A DNA stretch of 22,204 nucleotides from CAYQLK01 sp964426075 (GTDB lineage Bacteria; Patescibacteriota; Microgenomatia; CAYQLK01): positions 1 to 22,204 of the forward strand of contig CAYROP010000015.1 of assembly GCA_964426075.1 (NCBI GenBank), in the 5' to 3' direction. The translations under genes were made by a program, and so were the position numbers. Shown piece by piece: positions 1-7,248 of this stretch. Position 1 is the stretch's first letter; every line of letters starts with the position of its first letter. The notes below the pieces were generated by a model. That model worked only from the letters and a program-made list of their open reading frames with translations, was not told the DNA's origin and searched no databases.

Positions 1-77
1 ACGGCATCCTCTGCCTCATCTCACTCTTTGGCATCGTCAAACTCCGCGACGAAGCCAATACGGACGAGTCGAGCTAA
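1..77 (+). CDS. C-terminal tail of a membrane protein (partial)
   Basis: The frame beginning at base 3 reads a hydrophobic segment (GILCLISLFGIVKL), then a charged tail ending DESS, and stops at TAA 75-77. This is how many polytopic membrane proteins such as transporters end, but 24 residues cannot identify the family. The gene starts outside the window. Codon use is GC-rich (32 of 60 bases in 1-60 are G or C), unlike the AT-rich genes that follow. An intrinsic terminator lies 17 bases after the stop, which supports this being a genuine gene end. Confidence 0.6.
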   Translation, partial: GILCLISLFGIVKLRDEANTDESS

Positions 78-93
78 GCCTCGGCACCACTAC

Positions 94-120
94 AACCCTC
101 CCCTCAAAAGGAGGGTTTTT
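94..120 (+). terminator. Intrinsic terminator of the left-edge gene
   Basis: AACCCTCC at 94-101 pairs perfectly with GGAGGGTT at 110-117 around an 8-base loop, and the T-run is 116-120. No comparable T-run flanks the stem on the minus strand, so it acts on + strand transcripts. Confidence 0.85.
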
Positions 121-314
121 CTTGCTTTCATTTTCCTGTTTGCTGTTAAGCAAACTAACAAGTCAAATATTTTACTGTGAACGCCTTTTGTTTTGTGGCG
201 ACAAAACAAGGAGTCCGACGTTAGCAAACCAAAGGACTGAAGTGAACAGTGAAATTAAAATTAATGTTTTTTAAAAAACAAAAATCTGAAAACAAATTAA
301 AAAAACAAAAATCC
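121..314. other. Spacer with small hairpins and no gene
   Basis: No convincing coding frame is visible. Inverted repeats sit at 138-155 (GTTTGCT, 4-base loop, AGCAAAC) and 188-209 (9-bp stem TTGTTTTGT, loop GGCG), with a weaker AGTCC/GGACT pair at 212-216 and 234-238. GTTAGCAAAC at 220-229 nearly repeats part of the first hairpin. None has a T-run placed for a terminator. They could be remnants of a mobile unit, a small structured RNA, or chance in AT-rich DNA. Confidence 0.4.
266..313 (-). repeat. A/T-tract direct repeat downstream of the reductase gene
   Basis: AAAAAACAAAAATC occurs at 273-286 and again at 300-313 (27-base period). The first copy overlaps the 14-base palindrome GTTTTTTAAAAAAC at 266-279. 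Read on the minus strand this is two U-rich tracts right after the stop of the 315-1508 gene, the second followed by an A/U hairpin. It may serve as a weak transcript end for the long minus-strand operon, but there is no GC-rich stem. Confidence 0.4.
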
Positions 315-1508
315 TTACACCAACTTGGTTCTATCAAAGATTTCTCCACTCTCAATCATTTTCGTCAAAATACCCCTCCATTCACCTCGATTAATAAGAG
401 TTGCACCCAAAACCCGATTATTCTCACCCAAAAAAACCTCGACAACTTTTCTTTCTCCAGCCATACCAACAACCACAATTTCACGAGCCAAATCTTTTCG
501 AATAGTCCCTACAGTCGTAAAATTATTACCAAATATCGAGATAGAATATGCTGAAACCATTTTAAATGGCGTAACCTTTCCACTCATATTTTCACCAACA
601 ATTCTGCCTTGCTCAGAAGCATTGACCCAGTTGCCATAATTAAGTGGCATTTTCAAAACCAGATCCCAAAACTCAGCTACATCACCAGCCGCCCAAACAT
701 TCTGAATATTGGTCTGCAAAAACTCATTCGTCACTATCCTTCCTTTATTCGTTGTAATATCCTGAGAAACAAACTCTGTCCTCGGATTAATACCTACTCC
801 AATTCCACAAACATCAACTAATAATTCTTCCCCACTTTTTAACACTGCTCCCGTTAGCACACCATTCTGACCTTTTAACTCCGCCACGCTTGTACTGTAC
901 GACATTACCAAACCATTCTCTTTTAGGATTACGTCCATTAATTTCCCAGATTCTTCGCCTAACAAATTCTGCCAAAACCACTCTTCCAAAATCAAAAACC
1001 TTACATTTAATCCATACAGTTTAAATGTCTGTGCCAACTCCAACCCAATAAAGCCTCCACCAATTACAATGGCATTTTTCTTACCGGTAATATAATTTTT
1101 GATATTTTCAGAATCGACATTAGTTCGAAAATAAAAAACCCCAGTCAGATCTGAACCAACCAAATCCAATTTTCTTACCTCCCCACCCGAAGCAATTAAC
1201 AATTTTTTATAACCAATTTCTCCTTTATCAGTCGCTACAGTACTCGTCTGTATATTGATACTAATTACCTTTGTCGAAACTTTTAAAATAATACCTTTAT
1301 CAAGATAATCCTGATCTTTTCGTAAAAAAACATGATCCATATCAACCTGTCCCCGCATAAACTTCGGCAATAACACTCTCGAATACAACCTAACAGGCTC
1401 ATCCGTAATTATTGCAACTGAAGAAGTTGGATTGTTTTTCTTAAAAGTCTCCGCAGCGTTCGTTCCGGCTACTCCACCACCAATTATTAGGCAGTCAAAA
1501 TTCTCCAT
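315..1508 (-). CDS. FAD/NAD(P)-dependent ferredoxin or rubredoxin reductase-like oxidoreductase
   Basis: This 397-residue flavoprotein belongs to the two-dinucleotide-binding-domain oxidoreductases (rubredoxin reductase, NirB N-terminus, class III ferredoxin reductases). The FAD-binding Rossmann motif IIGGGVAGTNAA is at residues 8-19. The NAD(P)-binding motif IVIGGGFIGLELA is near 147-159. The second FAD motif AAGDVAEF is at about 273-280. There is no CxxC redox pair like that of thioredoxin reductase. It starts 5 bases after the ferredoxin stop, so the likely role is passing electrons from NAD(P)H to that ferredoxin for the Fe-S assembly genes upstream. That partnership is inferred from position; the flavoprotein family is clear, the exact substrate is not. 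Confidence 0.85.
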   Translation of the reverse strand: MENFDCLIIGGGVAGTNAAETFKKNNPTSSVAIITDEPVRLYSRVLLPKFMRGQVDMDHVFLRKDQDYLDKGIILKVSTKVISINIQTSTVATDKGEIGYKKLLIASGGEVRKLDLVGSDLTGVFYFRTNVDSENIKNYITGKKNAIVIGGGFIGLELAQTFKLYGLNVRFLILEEWFWQNLLGEESGKLMDVILKENGLVMSYSTSVAELKGQNGVLTGAVLKSGEELLVDVCGIGVGINPRTEFVSQDITTNKGRIVTNEFLQTNIQNVWAAGDVAEFWDLVLKMPLNYGNWVNASEQGRIVGENMSGKVTPFKMVSAYSISIFGNNFTTVGTIRKDLAREIVVVGMAGERKVVEVFLGENNRVLGATLINRGEWRGILTKMIESGEIFDRTKLV

Positions 1509-1513
1509 TTAAT

Positions 1514-1786
1514 TTATGACGGATAAACTTGTTGTCCTGTCTCAATATCAGTAATAATTATTGCCTTAGTTGGACAACTCTGAGCAGCCAACAAATTCGT
1601 CTCATCGGAGTCATGCTCTCCCTGCTTTATTACCGCAATGTTTTCATTGTCTAATTCAAAAGTACTTGGTGCAACAGCAACACATGAAGCCGCCCCAATA
1701 CACAAACTTCGATTAACCTCAACACGATACTTACTTTTTTCTTTTGGTAATCCATCAACAATTTTGTTTATTTGTTCTTCTGACAT
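1514..1786 (-). CDS. Three-cysteine, probably [3Fe-4S], ferredoxin
   Basis: The product is 90 residues. Cluster ligands are in CIGAASC (C29 and C35) and CPTKAI (C71). The middle cysteine of the usual CxxCxxC motif is alanine (A32), the pattern of [3Fe-4S] single-cluster ferredoxins known as electron donors to cytochromes P450 and other partners. A longer reading frame begins at a GTG at 1828. I prefer ATG 1786 because AAAGG and AGGA lie just upstream and a promoter-like -10 box (1814-1819) falls inside the longer frame. The gene sits between sufU and a flavin reductase, so it probably supplies electrons within Fe-S assembly or repair. The ferredoxin call is secure; cluster type is inferred from the cysteine pattern. 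Confidence 0.85.
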   Translation of the reverse strand: MSEEQINKIVDGLPKEKSKYRVEVNRSLCIGAASCVAVAPSTFELDNENIAVIKQGEHDSDETNLLAAQSCPTKAIIITDIETGQQVYPS

Positions 1787-1813
1787 ATTTCCTGCCTTTC
1801 TTAACTTTTTATT

Positions 1814-1843
1814 AGTATACTTACTCACTTTCAGTTAGTGCAA
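1814..1843 (-). promoter_or_regulatory. Possible internal promoter for the ferredoxin/reductase pair
   Basis: On the minus strand a -10 box TATACT (1814-1819) lies 18 bases after a weak -35, TTGCAC (1838-1843). The predicted RNA start is about 1807, giving a leader of roughly 20 nt to the ATG at 1786 that contains the AAAGGCAGGA ribosome-binding region. Confidence 0.4.
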
Positions 1844-1844
1844 A

Positions 1845-2204
1845 TTATATCTTTTCTCTTAAAACTTTTACGGCCATCAAAGCACATTTCATTCTTGATG
1901 GTGTCAGTTTAGGAATACCTAATTCAGCCAAAACCTCATCATCAGTGATGTTTTTTAGATCTAATAGTTTCATTCCTGTTACTTTTTCCTTTAACAAATA
2001 TGCTGAAGCCTGTGAAATCAAACAACCACTTCCCTCAAACCCATATTGAGTAATTTCATCCCCATCGAGTTTAATACTAATTAGTAACTTATCACCACAG
2101 AGACTATTAAAATCCTCAACAATAATATCTGGCTTACGTATTTTTTTTTGCTGAGCACTCTCTCTTACTAAATCCAATAACTCGTCGCGGTATAGATTAT
2201 CCAT
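1845..2204 (-). CDS. sufU: SufU/IscU-type Fe-S scaffold or sulfur-transfer protein
   Basis: This 119-residue U-type protein has the three conserved cysteines and the aspartate: C36 and D38 in SLCGD, C61 in GSGCLIS, and C107 in RMKCAL. In SufU these residues bind zinc and accept persulfide sulfur from SufS; in IscU they hold the nascent cluster. The last motif has lysine before cysteine (RxKC), as in SufU, where IscU has histidine. The C61-C107 spacing of 46 is close to IscU (43) and lacks the roughly 18-20 residue insertion of typical SufU, so the protein is shorter than the 147-residue Bacillus form. It starts 2 bases after sufS, the usual pairing for a SufS sulfurtransferase partner. Confidence 0.9.
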   Translation of the reverse strand: MDNLYRDELLDLVRESAQQKKIRKPDIIVEDFNSLCGDKLLISIKLDGDEITQYGFEGSGCLISQASAYLLKEKVTGMKLLDLKNITDDEVLAELGIPKLTPSRMKCALMAVKVLREKI

Positions 2205-2206
2205 TT

Positions 2207-3424
2207 TTAAGTTACTTTTAATATTTTTTTCGCTTTCTCAATTCCTTCAAAAAATTGATCTATATCGGCTATGTCGTTATAAAAATACAAACTTGCTCGA
2301 ACCGCTGAATCTAATTTTAATTTTTTCATCAATGGATGTGCACAATGTAAACCAGATCTAACTGCCACCCCTTCAGCGTCTAATACACTCGCCAAATCGT
2401 GAGGGTGAATGCCTCCGATATTAAATGTAAAAATCCCTACTCTACTACTCGCAATATTTGATCCCAAAAAATCAATCTTTTTTTCTTCGAACCTCTGCAT
2501 CATATATTCAGACAACATCTGATCTTCAGATTCGATTTTTTCTAGTCCAATTCCATCTAAATATTCAAGAGCTGTAGCTAACCCCAAAACTCCAGCAATA
2601 TTTGGCGTACCAGCCTCAAATCGATATGGAATATCGTTCCAAACAGAATCCTTTTCTGTCACATCTTTAATCATCGATCCTCCACCCATAAATGGTTTCA
2701 TACTTTGAGCAATTTCTTCTCTTATCCAAAGCACTCCCACCCCTGTTGGTCCAACTGTCTTATGTCCACTAAAGACCAAAAAATCAGCCCCAATCGACTG
2801 AACACTTAACCTTATTTTTCCAACTGTCTGAGCTGCATCGATAAGAATCTTAGCGCTACTGTTTATTTTTCTAATCTCTTTTACTAAAGTCTTTACATCG
2901 TTTATTCCACCCAAAACATTCGAGGCGTGAACCAAACCTACAAAAGCAGTATTTTTGGTTATTTTTTCTCTCAAATCAACCACATCAATCAGTCCAAAAT
3001 CGTCGATATTTACAAAAATTAATTTTGCACCAGTTTGTTTGGCAATTATCTGCCAAGGCACAATGTCAGCATGATGTTCAGACACCGAAAGAAGTATTTC
3101 ATCCCCATTTTTCAAATTAGCAAAACCCCAAGAATATGCCACTAAATTAATACTTTCAGTGGTTCCAGAAGTAAAAATAATTTCTTTTGGTTTTTGACAG
3201 TTAAGAAAATTAGCTACTACTTTTCTGGCTGTCTCAAAAGCCTCTGTTGTCATTTCTGAGTATTTATATACTCCACGATTTATTGTCCCATATTCATCAG
3301 AATAAAACTTATTTAATCTATCAATAACCACCTTGGGCTTATGTGTTGTCGCTGCATTATCCAAATATGCAAACCGATTTCCATTAACTTTTTTATCAAA
3401 TATTGGAAAATCTTTTTTATTCAT
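2207..3424 (-). CDS. sufS: Cysteine desulfurase SufS
   Basis: This is a 405-residue PLP-dependent group II cysteine desulfurase, which turns cysteine into alanine and a protein-bound persulfide for Fe-S assembly. Visible signatures are YLDNAATTHKP near residues 20-30, the histidine of SEHHADIVPW (H117/H118), DAAQ at 196-199, the PLP lysine K222 in SGHKTVGPTGVG, and the persulfide cysteine C361 in RSGLHCAHP. Length is normal for SufS. The gene starts 1 base after the short sufD-like gene and is followed 2 bases later by sufU, so the three are surely co-transcribed. I see no Shine-Dalgarno sequence before it, which fits translation coupled to the gene upstream. Confidence 0.97.
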   Translation of the reverse strand: MNKKDFPIFDKKVNGNRFAYLDNAATTHKPKVVIDRLNKFYSDEYGTINRGVYKYSEMTTEAFETARKVVANFLNCQKPKEIIFTSGTTESINLVAYSWGFANLKNGDEILLSVSEHHADIVPWQIIAKQTGAKLIFVNIDDFGLIDVVDLREKITKNTAFVGLVHASNVLGGINDVKTLVKEIRKINSSAKILIDAAQTVGKIRLSVQSIGADFLVFSGHKTVGPTGVGVLWIREEIAQSMKPFMGGGSMIKDVTEKDSVWNDIPYRFEAGTPNIAGVLGLATALEYLDGIGLEKIESEDQMLSEYMMQRFEEKKIDFLGSNIASSRVGIFTFNIGGIHPHDLASVLDAEGVAVRSGLHCAHPLMKKLKLDSAVRASLYFYNDIADIDQFFEGIEKAKKILKVT

Positions 3425-3425
3425 T

Positions 3426-3920
3426 TTATATTTTCAAAAATCCGTCAATGATCGCCTTTTCTGACTTTTTTCTACTTAAACCTTTTGTCATTAAATAAAA
3501 AATCATATCTTCACTTACCTTTGTTACCCACGCACTGTGCCCAGCCGCAACATCATTCTCTTCAATCTCCAAACCGGGTACTGGCTTAGCTACAGCGTTA
3601 TCAAAAACCAAAAACTCAGCTTTAAATCTACCATCACTCCCTTTTGAGCCATTTAAAACCTTAATTAAACCATTCACATCAACCTTTGAATTATTTCTTA
3701 ACACCCCTTTAATCCAAACGTTACTTTTTGCCTTAAGTCCAATATGAGTTACTGATGTCGAAATATCAAACTCATCATCTCCTCTTCCATCCAAAACTCC
3801 ATAATAGTCAAAGCTACTACCATCACCCTTAATTTCTATTTCAACATTTTTTTTACCCGGCAATATCTGTTCTCTGATGTTTTTTTCCTCATTATCGCCA
3901 AGTGTTAAATTATGATTCAT
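3426..3920 (-). CDS. Very short SufD-like SUF scaffold subunit
   Basis: At 164 residues this is well under half the size of ordinary SufD (about 420). It keeps the C-terminal SufB/SufD core: repeated beta strands over residues 25-110, then VAAGHSAWVTKVSEDMIFYL (about 124-143), which matches the AGH-x-A-x-V region shared by SufB and SufD and includes the histidine (H128) found at the cluster site of SufD. The N-terminal half and most of the terminal helices are missing. The start overlaps the sufB stop by one base (TGATG), so the two are translationally coupled. It probably pairs with SufB in a trimmed SufB-C-D scaffold. A degraded sufD is possible, but the frame is open and tightly embedded in the operon. 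Confidence 0.8.
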   Translation of the reverse strand: MNHNLTLGDNEEKNIREQILPGKKNVEIEIKGDGSSFDYYGVLDGRGDDEFDISTSVTHIGLKAKSNVWIKGVLRNNSKVDVNGLIKVLNGSKGSDGRFKAEFLVFDNAVAKPVPGLEIEENDVAAGHSAWVTKVSEDMIFYLMTKGLSRKKSEKAIIDGFLKI

Positions 3921-5314
3921 CAGCCTATCGATCCCTCCATTTCAAGCTCAATTAAACGATTTAGCTCAACTGCGTACTCCAATGGTAATTTTTTAACTAC
4001 TGGCTCAACAAAACCACGAACCACCATTGCCATTGCTTCAGCTTCTGTTAGCCCTCTAGATTGTAGATAAAAAAGCATTTCTTCAGAGATCCTCCCTACT
4101 GTCGCCTCATGACCAACCGAAACCTGGTCCTCAAATACTTCCATCGTTGGTACTGTATCCGACTTAGAAATATCATCTAACATCAAAGCATCGCACTGCA
4201 CATGAGCCTTCGAATTAACTGCACCTTTAGCTACCCTCAACAAACCCCTATAAACTGTTTCTCCCCCACCAAAAACTATTGACTTAGATACTACGGTCGA
4301 AGTTGTATCTGGTGCACCATGGAAGACTTTTGCTCCGGTATCCTTATATTGATTTGGGCCACCAACAGCAATGTTCAAATGATCTGCTCTTGCTCCTCTA
4401 CCAATTAGCATTGATGCCGGATACAACATTGTCACTCCAGACCCCATTGATCCCCCAACCCACTCAACGAACCCACCCTCTTCTACAATTGCTCTTTTGG
4501 TATTAAGGTTATACACATCAGTTGACCAGTTTTGAACTGTTGTATACCTCACATGTGCATTTTTCTTTACAAAAATCTCAACCACCGCACTGTGCATCGA
4601 AGTTGAAGAGTATTTTGGAGCTGTACAGCCTTCAATATAGTGAACATCACTACCTTCTTCAGCAACAATCAATGTGTGTTCAAACTGACCGTAATTTTTT
4701 GCATTCATCCTAAAATAAGTTTGCAACGGTAAATCAACCTTAACTCCTGCTGGCACATAAACAAAACTTCCTCCACTCCACACAGCACCATGTAGAGAAG
4801 CAAATTTGTGATCAGCTATTGATACACATCTCGTCATAAAATATTCCTTTAATATCTCTGGATACTTCTGAACAGCTGTATCTGTATCGCAAAAAATCAC
4901 ACCTTGCTTCGAGTATTTCTTCATCAAGTTTTGATAAAATCCTTCTGATTCATATTGACCTACTACTCCGGCCAAAAACTTTCTTTCAGCTTGAGGAATT
5001 CCTAATTTTTCAAATGTCGTCTTAACATCCTTAGGCACATCTTTCCAGCTATCATATTTACCATAATCAGCTTTGAGATAAAAAGTGATTTCGTCAAAAT
5101 CAAGTCCTGATAAATCCGCTCCCCAAGTTGGCATCGGTTTTTTCATAAAAATCTCAAAAGCTGCCAATCTTTTATCGCGCATCCAATCTGGTTCATTTTT
5201 TTCTTTAGAAATAAGTTCAACAATTTCCCTAGTTATTCCCTTTTTGGGCCGAACAACAGATCTTTCCTTGTTTGCTGAAACATTTGACTGATCAATTCCT
5301 ACTGCACTTTGCAT
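3920..5314 (-). CDS. sufB: SUF scaffold subunit SufB
   Basis: This 464-residue beta-helix protein is the scaffold on which SufS-derived sulfur and iron become a cluster, working with SufC and SufD in the cytoplasm. Recognisable blocks include PTWGADLSGLDFDEI (63-77), SLHGAVWSGGSFVYVPAGV (173-191), EGCTAP with C230 (equivalent to E. coli C254), VQCDAL with C374 (position of the catalytic cysteine) and VGHEATVGRISEEMLFYL with E403. Length matches the family. The start lies 1 base after the sufC stop. AGGAG inside the end of sufC, 6 bases before the ATG, is a good ribosome-binding site. Confidence 0.97.
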   Translation of the reverse strand: MQSAVGIDQSNVSANKERSVVRPKKGITREIVELISKEKNEPDWMRDKRLAAFEIFMKKPMPTWGADLSGLDFDEITFYLKADYGKYDSWKDVPKDVKTTFEKLGIPQAERKFLAGVVGQYESEGFYQNLMKKYSKQGVIFCDTDTAVQKYPEILKEYFMTRCVSIADHKFASLHGAVWSGGSFVYVPAGVKVDLPLQTYFRMNAKNYGQFEHTLIVAEEGSDVHYIEGCTAPKYSSTSMHSAVVEIFVKKNAHVRYTTVQNWSTDVYNLNTKRAIVEEGGFVEWVGGSMGSGVTMLYPASMLIGRGARADHLNIAVGGPNQYKDTGAKVFHGAPDTTSTVVSKSIVFGGGETVYRGLLRVAKGAVNSKAHVQCDALMLDDISKSDTVPTMEVFEDQVSVGHEATVGRISEEMLFYLQSRGLTEAEAMAMVVRGFVEPVVKKLPLEYAVELNRLIELEMEGSIG

Positions 5315-5315
5315 C

Positions 5316-6065
5316 CTATGCTCCTATTCCTCGAAAGTTAACATAACCTTCTTTTTCTAATTTTTTTACAATTTCTCTACCACCAACAGTTTGCAACTTA
5401 GAATCAACAAACACCCCAACCTTATCAGGTTTTAGGAATTTCAAAATTCTCTCGTAATGTGTAATCACAATTACACCAATTTTTCGCTTCTTCACCATCT
5501 CAGAAACTGCTTTTGCCAAAAATGCAACTGAATCGATATCCAACCCCGAATCTAACTCGTCCAAGATCACAAACTCTGGTTCAAGTACGAGTAACTGCAA
5601 TACCTCAAGCTTCTTTTTCTCACCACCAGAAAACCCTACATTCAGTTCCCGAGAAGCAAATTTGCTATCGATTCCAACTAGCTCCATTTTTTCTTTCAAA
5701 AGCTTCCCAAATTCGCCAAATCCCATTTTTTTATCTTTGTTTTTAGCTAAATAAGCCATTCTTAAAAAAGAAGCCACTGTTACTCCAGCCACCTCTACAG
5801 GATGTTGAAAACTTACAAATAAACCTTTTTTTGCTCGTTCATCAGGCTTAAGTTTTAACAAATCAACGCCATTTAATAACACCTCTCCACTTTCAACAAT
5901 ATACTTTGGCGAACCCGCCACCGCCATAGCAAGCGAAGATTTTCCAGAACCATTTGGGCCCATAAAGGCTAAAACCTCACCCTGCTTAACCTCCAAGTTA
6001 AGCCCATCGACTACCCGCTTACCAGCTACAGATACAGACATATTTTTAATTAATAATCCTTTCAT
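5316..6065 (-). CDS. sufC: SUF ATPase SufC
   Basis: This 249-residue ABC-type ATPase drives conformational change in the SufB-SufD scaffold. Motifs in order: Walker A GPNGSGKSS (36-44), Q-loop glutamine in SFQHP (Q87), signature FSGGEKKK (145-152), Walker B with the SufC-typical FVILDELDSGLD (165-176) and H-loop histidine in VITHYERIL (H203). There are no membrane segments, which separates it from transporter ATPases. It precedes sufB by 1 base. The gap to the A-type carrier gene upstream is 33 bases, with a GGA about 10 bases before the ATG. Confidence 0.97.
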   Translation of the reverse strand: MKGLLIKNMSVSVAGKRVVDGLNLEVKQGEVLAFMGPNGSGKSSLAMAVAGSPKYIVESGEVLLNGVDLLKLKPDERAKKGLFVSFQHPVEVAGVTVASFLRMAYLAKNKDKKMGFGEFGKLLKEKMELVGIDSKFASRELNVGFSGGEKKKLEVLQLLVLEPEFVILDELDSGLDIDSVAFLAKAVSEMVKKRKIGVIVITHYERILKFLKPDKVGVFVDSKLQTVGGREIVKKLEKEGYVNFRGIGA

Positions 6066-6098
6066 ATTTTTATTTCCATAACTTTTATACTGTTAAAG

Positions 6099-6386
6099 CT
6101 AAATTGAAAAACTCCTTCCGCAACCACAATAACTTTTAGCTGCCAAATTTTTAATAACCAAAACATCATTATTAACCTCATCAACATCAATACTTAACTC
6201 GGGCGCAATTTTATTTGTCTCTTCATCAATCAAAAACTTTAGACCATCAACTTCAATATTCGCCTGCTCATCACTTACCACTAAAGTTTTTAATGCATAA
6301 CCACAGCACCCTTCAATTGCACTAATCTTGAGTACTCCATCTCCAACAATCTCTCCAACTTTTTCCTTATTTGCTAGTGTGATCAT
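6099..6386 (-). CDS. A-type Fe-S carrier (SufA/IscA/HesB family)
   Basis: The product is 95 residues. The conserved A-type cysteines are in GCCGYAL (C27/C28) and the C-terminal CGCGRSF (C87, C89). These carriers receive clusters from a SUF or ISC scaffold and pass them to apo-proteins. Sequence around the first motif departs from the usual GGCSG, and there are two adjacent cysteines there. The gene begins inside the end of the EVE-domain gene (20-base overlap) and sits directly before sufC, so it is part of the SUF transcription unit. I see no Shine-Dalgarno sequence, so translation may depend on the overlapping upstream gene. It could equally be called sufA or an erpA-like carrier. Confidence 0.88.
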   Translation of the reverse strand: MITLANKEKVGEIVGDGVLKISAIEGCCGYALKTLVVSDEQANIEVDGLKFLIDEETNKIAPELSIDVDEVNNDVLVIKNLAAKSYCGCGRSFSI

Positions 6387-6822
6387 TTTTTGCTTTTTCT
6401 AATGAATTTTTAATTAATAAATAGTCATGTTCTGGCAACCTATGAACATTACCTTGAAAAGCTAGTTTCCAGTGCTCTTTTGGCCATTTCTTTGTGTACT
6501 CCATATTAGGTCCAACCTCTTCAGACTTTACAAAACTACCTAGCTCAAGTATCACCTCTGGCTTGATCCTAAATCTAAAAGGATATACCTCATTCGGCTT
6601 ATCAGAGATCCAAATTTTCTCCGTATCCTCATAAAACTCACTTATTACCTCAGCCGTTCCACCAAAACATCCGATTTTGGTCATATAAAAAATAACTTTA
6701 TCTCCCACTTGCACATCTAATGCTTTTTTTCTATGTCTCGACTTCATTCCAGCTAGTCCAAAACCTAAAGTTCTGGAAATTTCAAAGTTTTCAGGACTGG
6801 ACACAAGCATCCAATAATTCAT
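6367..6822 (-). CDS. EVE-domain protein
   Basis: The 151-residue protein opens with NYWMLVSSPENF and has GDKVIFYMTK (40-49), KIWISD (69-74), YPFRFRIKPEV (80-90) and a closing region with WKLAFQGNVHRL, the pattern of EVE domains (PUA-like fold). Family members read modified bases; some act in modification-dependent restriction, others are stand-alone with unknown roles. Here it is the first gene behind a strong promoter and overlaps the A-type Fe-S carrier gene by 20 bases, so it is transcribed as the leading gene of the SUF operon. I see no direct link to Fe-S chemistry. The start ATG at 6822 is fixed by the promoter, whose -10 box lies only 8 bases upstream. Confidence 0.85.
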   Translation of the reverse strand: MNYWMLVSSPENFEISRTLGFGLAGMKSRHRKKALDVQVGDKVIFYMTKIGCFGGTAEVISEFYEDTEKIWISDKPNEVYPFRFRIKPEVILELGSFVKSEEVGPNMEYTKKWPKEHWKLAFQGNVHRLPEHDYLLIKNSLEKAKNDHTSK

Positions 6823-6830
6823 ATCAGGCT

Positions 6831-6858
6831 ATTTTAAACAATTAGGCTAACTTGTCAA
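6831..6858 (-). promoter_or_regulatory. Strong promoter of the EVE-SUF operon, near-leaderless
   Basis: On the minus strand a perfect -35 TTGACA (6853-6858) is followed after 16 bases by -10 TAAAAT (6831-6836). Only 8 bases (6823-6830) separate the -10 from the ATG at 6822, so RNA should begin at or within a base or two of the start codon, leaving no room for a Shine-Dalgarno sequence. Confidence 0.8.
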
Positions 6859-6864
6859 AAAAAA

Positions 6865-7230
6865 CTAAACAAAACTTCCCAAATCTTCCCAGGCAATTGT
6901 CGCCATACCTAATACTTCTTCAGGAGCTAATTCCTTAGGGTCATCTTTAATAAAAGCTTTCGGCTTCAAAAACAAATTCCCCGCCGTCTGATATTTGAGA
7001 TAAACTCGTCCACCCTTCCTCAACCCTACAGAAATAACAAATACCCCATCTTCTCCCACTTCACCAACTAAAAAGTCTTCCAAAGCCATTAGTCTCTTCT
7101 CTCCCAATCTTCCAAAGTCTGGCGCAACTAGTGCCCTAGACATCAAGTCATCATCTTCTGTATTTAATAAAAAGTCAGATATATCAACCTTATGCTTTTC
7201 AGACTTTTTAAGTTTAGATTGTGCTTGCAT
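6865..7230 (-). CDS. Uncharacterised small soluble protein
   Basis: I do not recognise this 121-residue protein. It has a basic, lysine-rich N-terminus (1-15) and an acidic stretch NTEDDD near residue 23. A mixed alpha/beta body from about 35 to 95 alternates strands such as DGVFVISVGL and GRVYLKYQTAG, and the C-terminus carries AWEDLGSFV. No membrane segment, signal peptide or cysteine pair is visible. It lies 18 bases after the exonuclease gene and 42 bases before the EVE gene, but has its own TATAAT box 7 bases before the ATG, so it may be transcribed separately as well as from the trxB side. Confidence 0.7.
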   Translation of the reverse strand: MQAQSKLKKSEKHKVDISDFLLNTEDDDLMSRALVAPDFGRLGEKRLMALEDFLVGEVGEDGVFVISVGLRKGGRVYLKYQTAGNLFLKPKAFIKDDPKELAPEEVLGMATIAWEDLGSFV

Positions 7231-7237
7231 AACTCTA

Positions 7238-7243
7238 ATTATA
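7238..7243 (-). promoter_or_regulatory. -10 box giving a leaderless start for the 6865-7230 gene
   Basis: TATAAT on the minus strand, exactly 7 bases before the ATG at 7230. No good -35 is visible at 16-18 bases. The string TATAATTAGA also precedes the sodN start. Confidence 0.5.
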
Positions 7244-7248
7244 ACTTT

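Noticed and set aside
188..209. The 9-bp hairpin as a terminator or CRISPR-like repeat
   Set aside because: No T-run follows on either strand, and there are no regularly spaced copies.
249..821. Overlapping + strand reading frames of 70-104 codons
   Set aside because: They run antisense to the clear flavoprotein gene at 315-1508, have low-complexity composition and no conserved motifs.
1787..1828. GTG start giving a 104-residue ferredoxin
   Set aside because: The extension contains the likely -10 box and ribosome-binding region of the ATG at 1786, and the added residues look non-coding.
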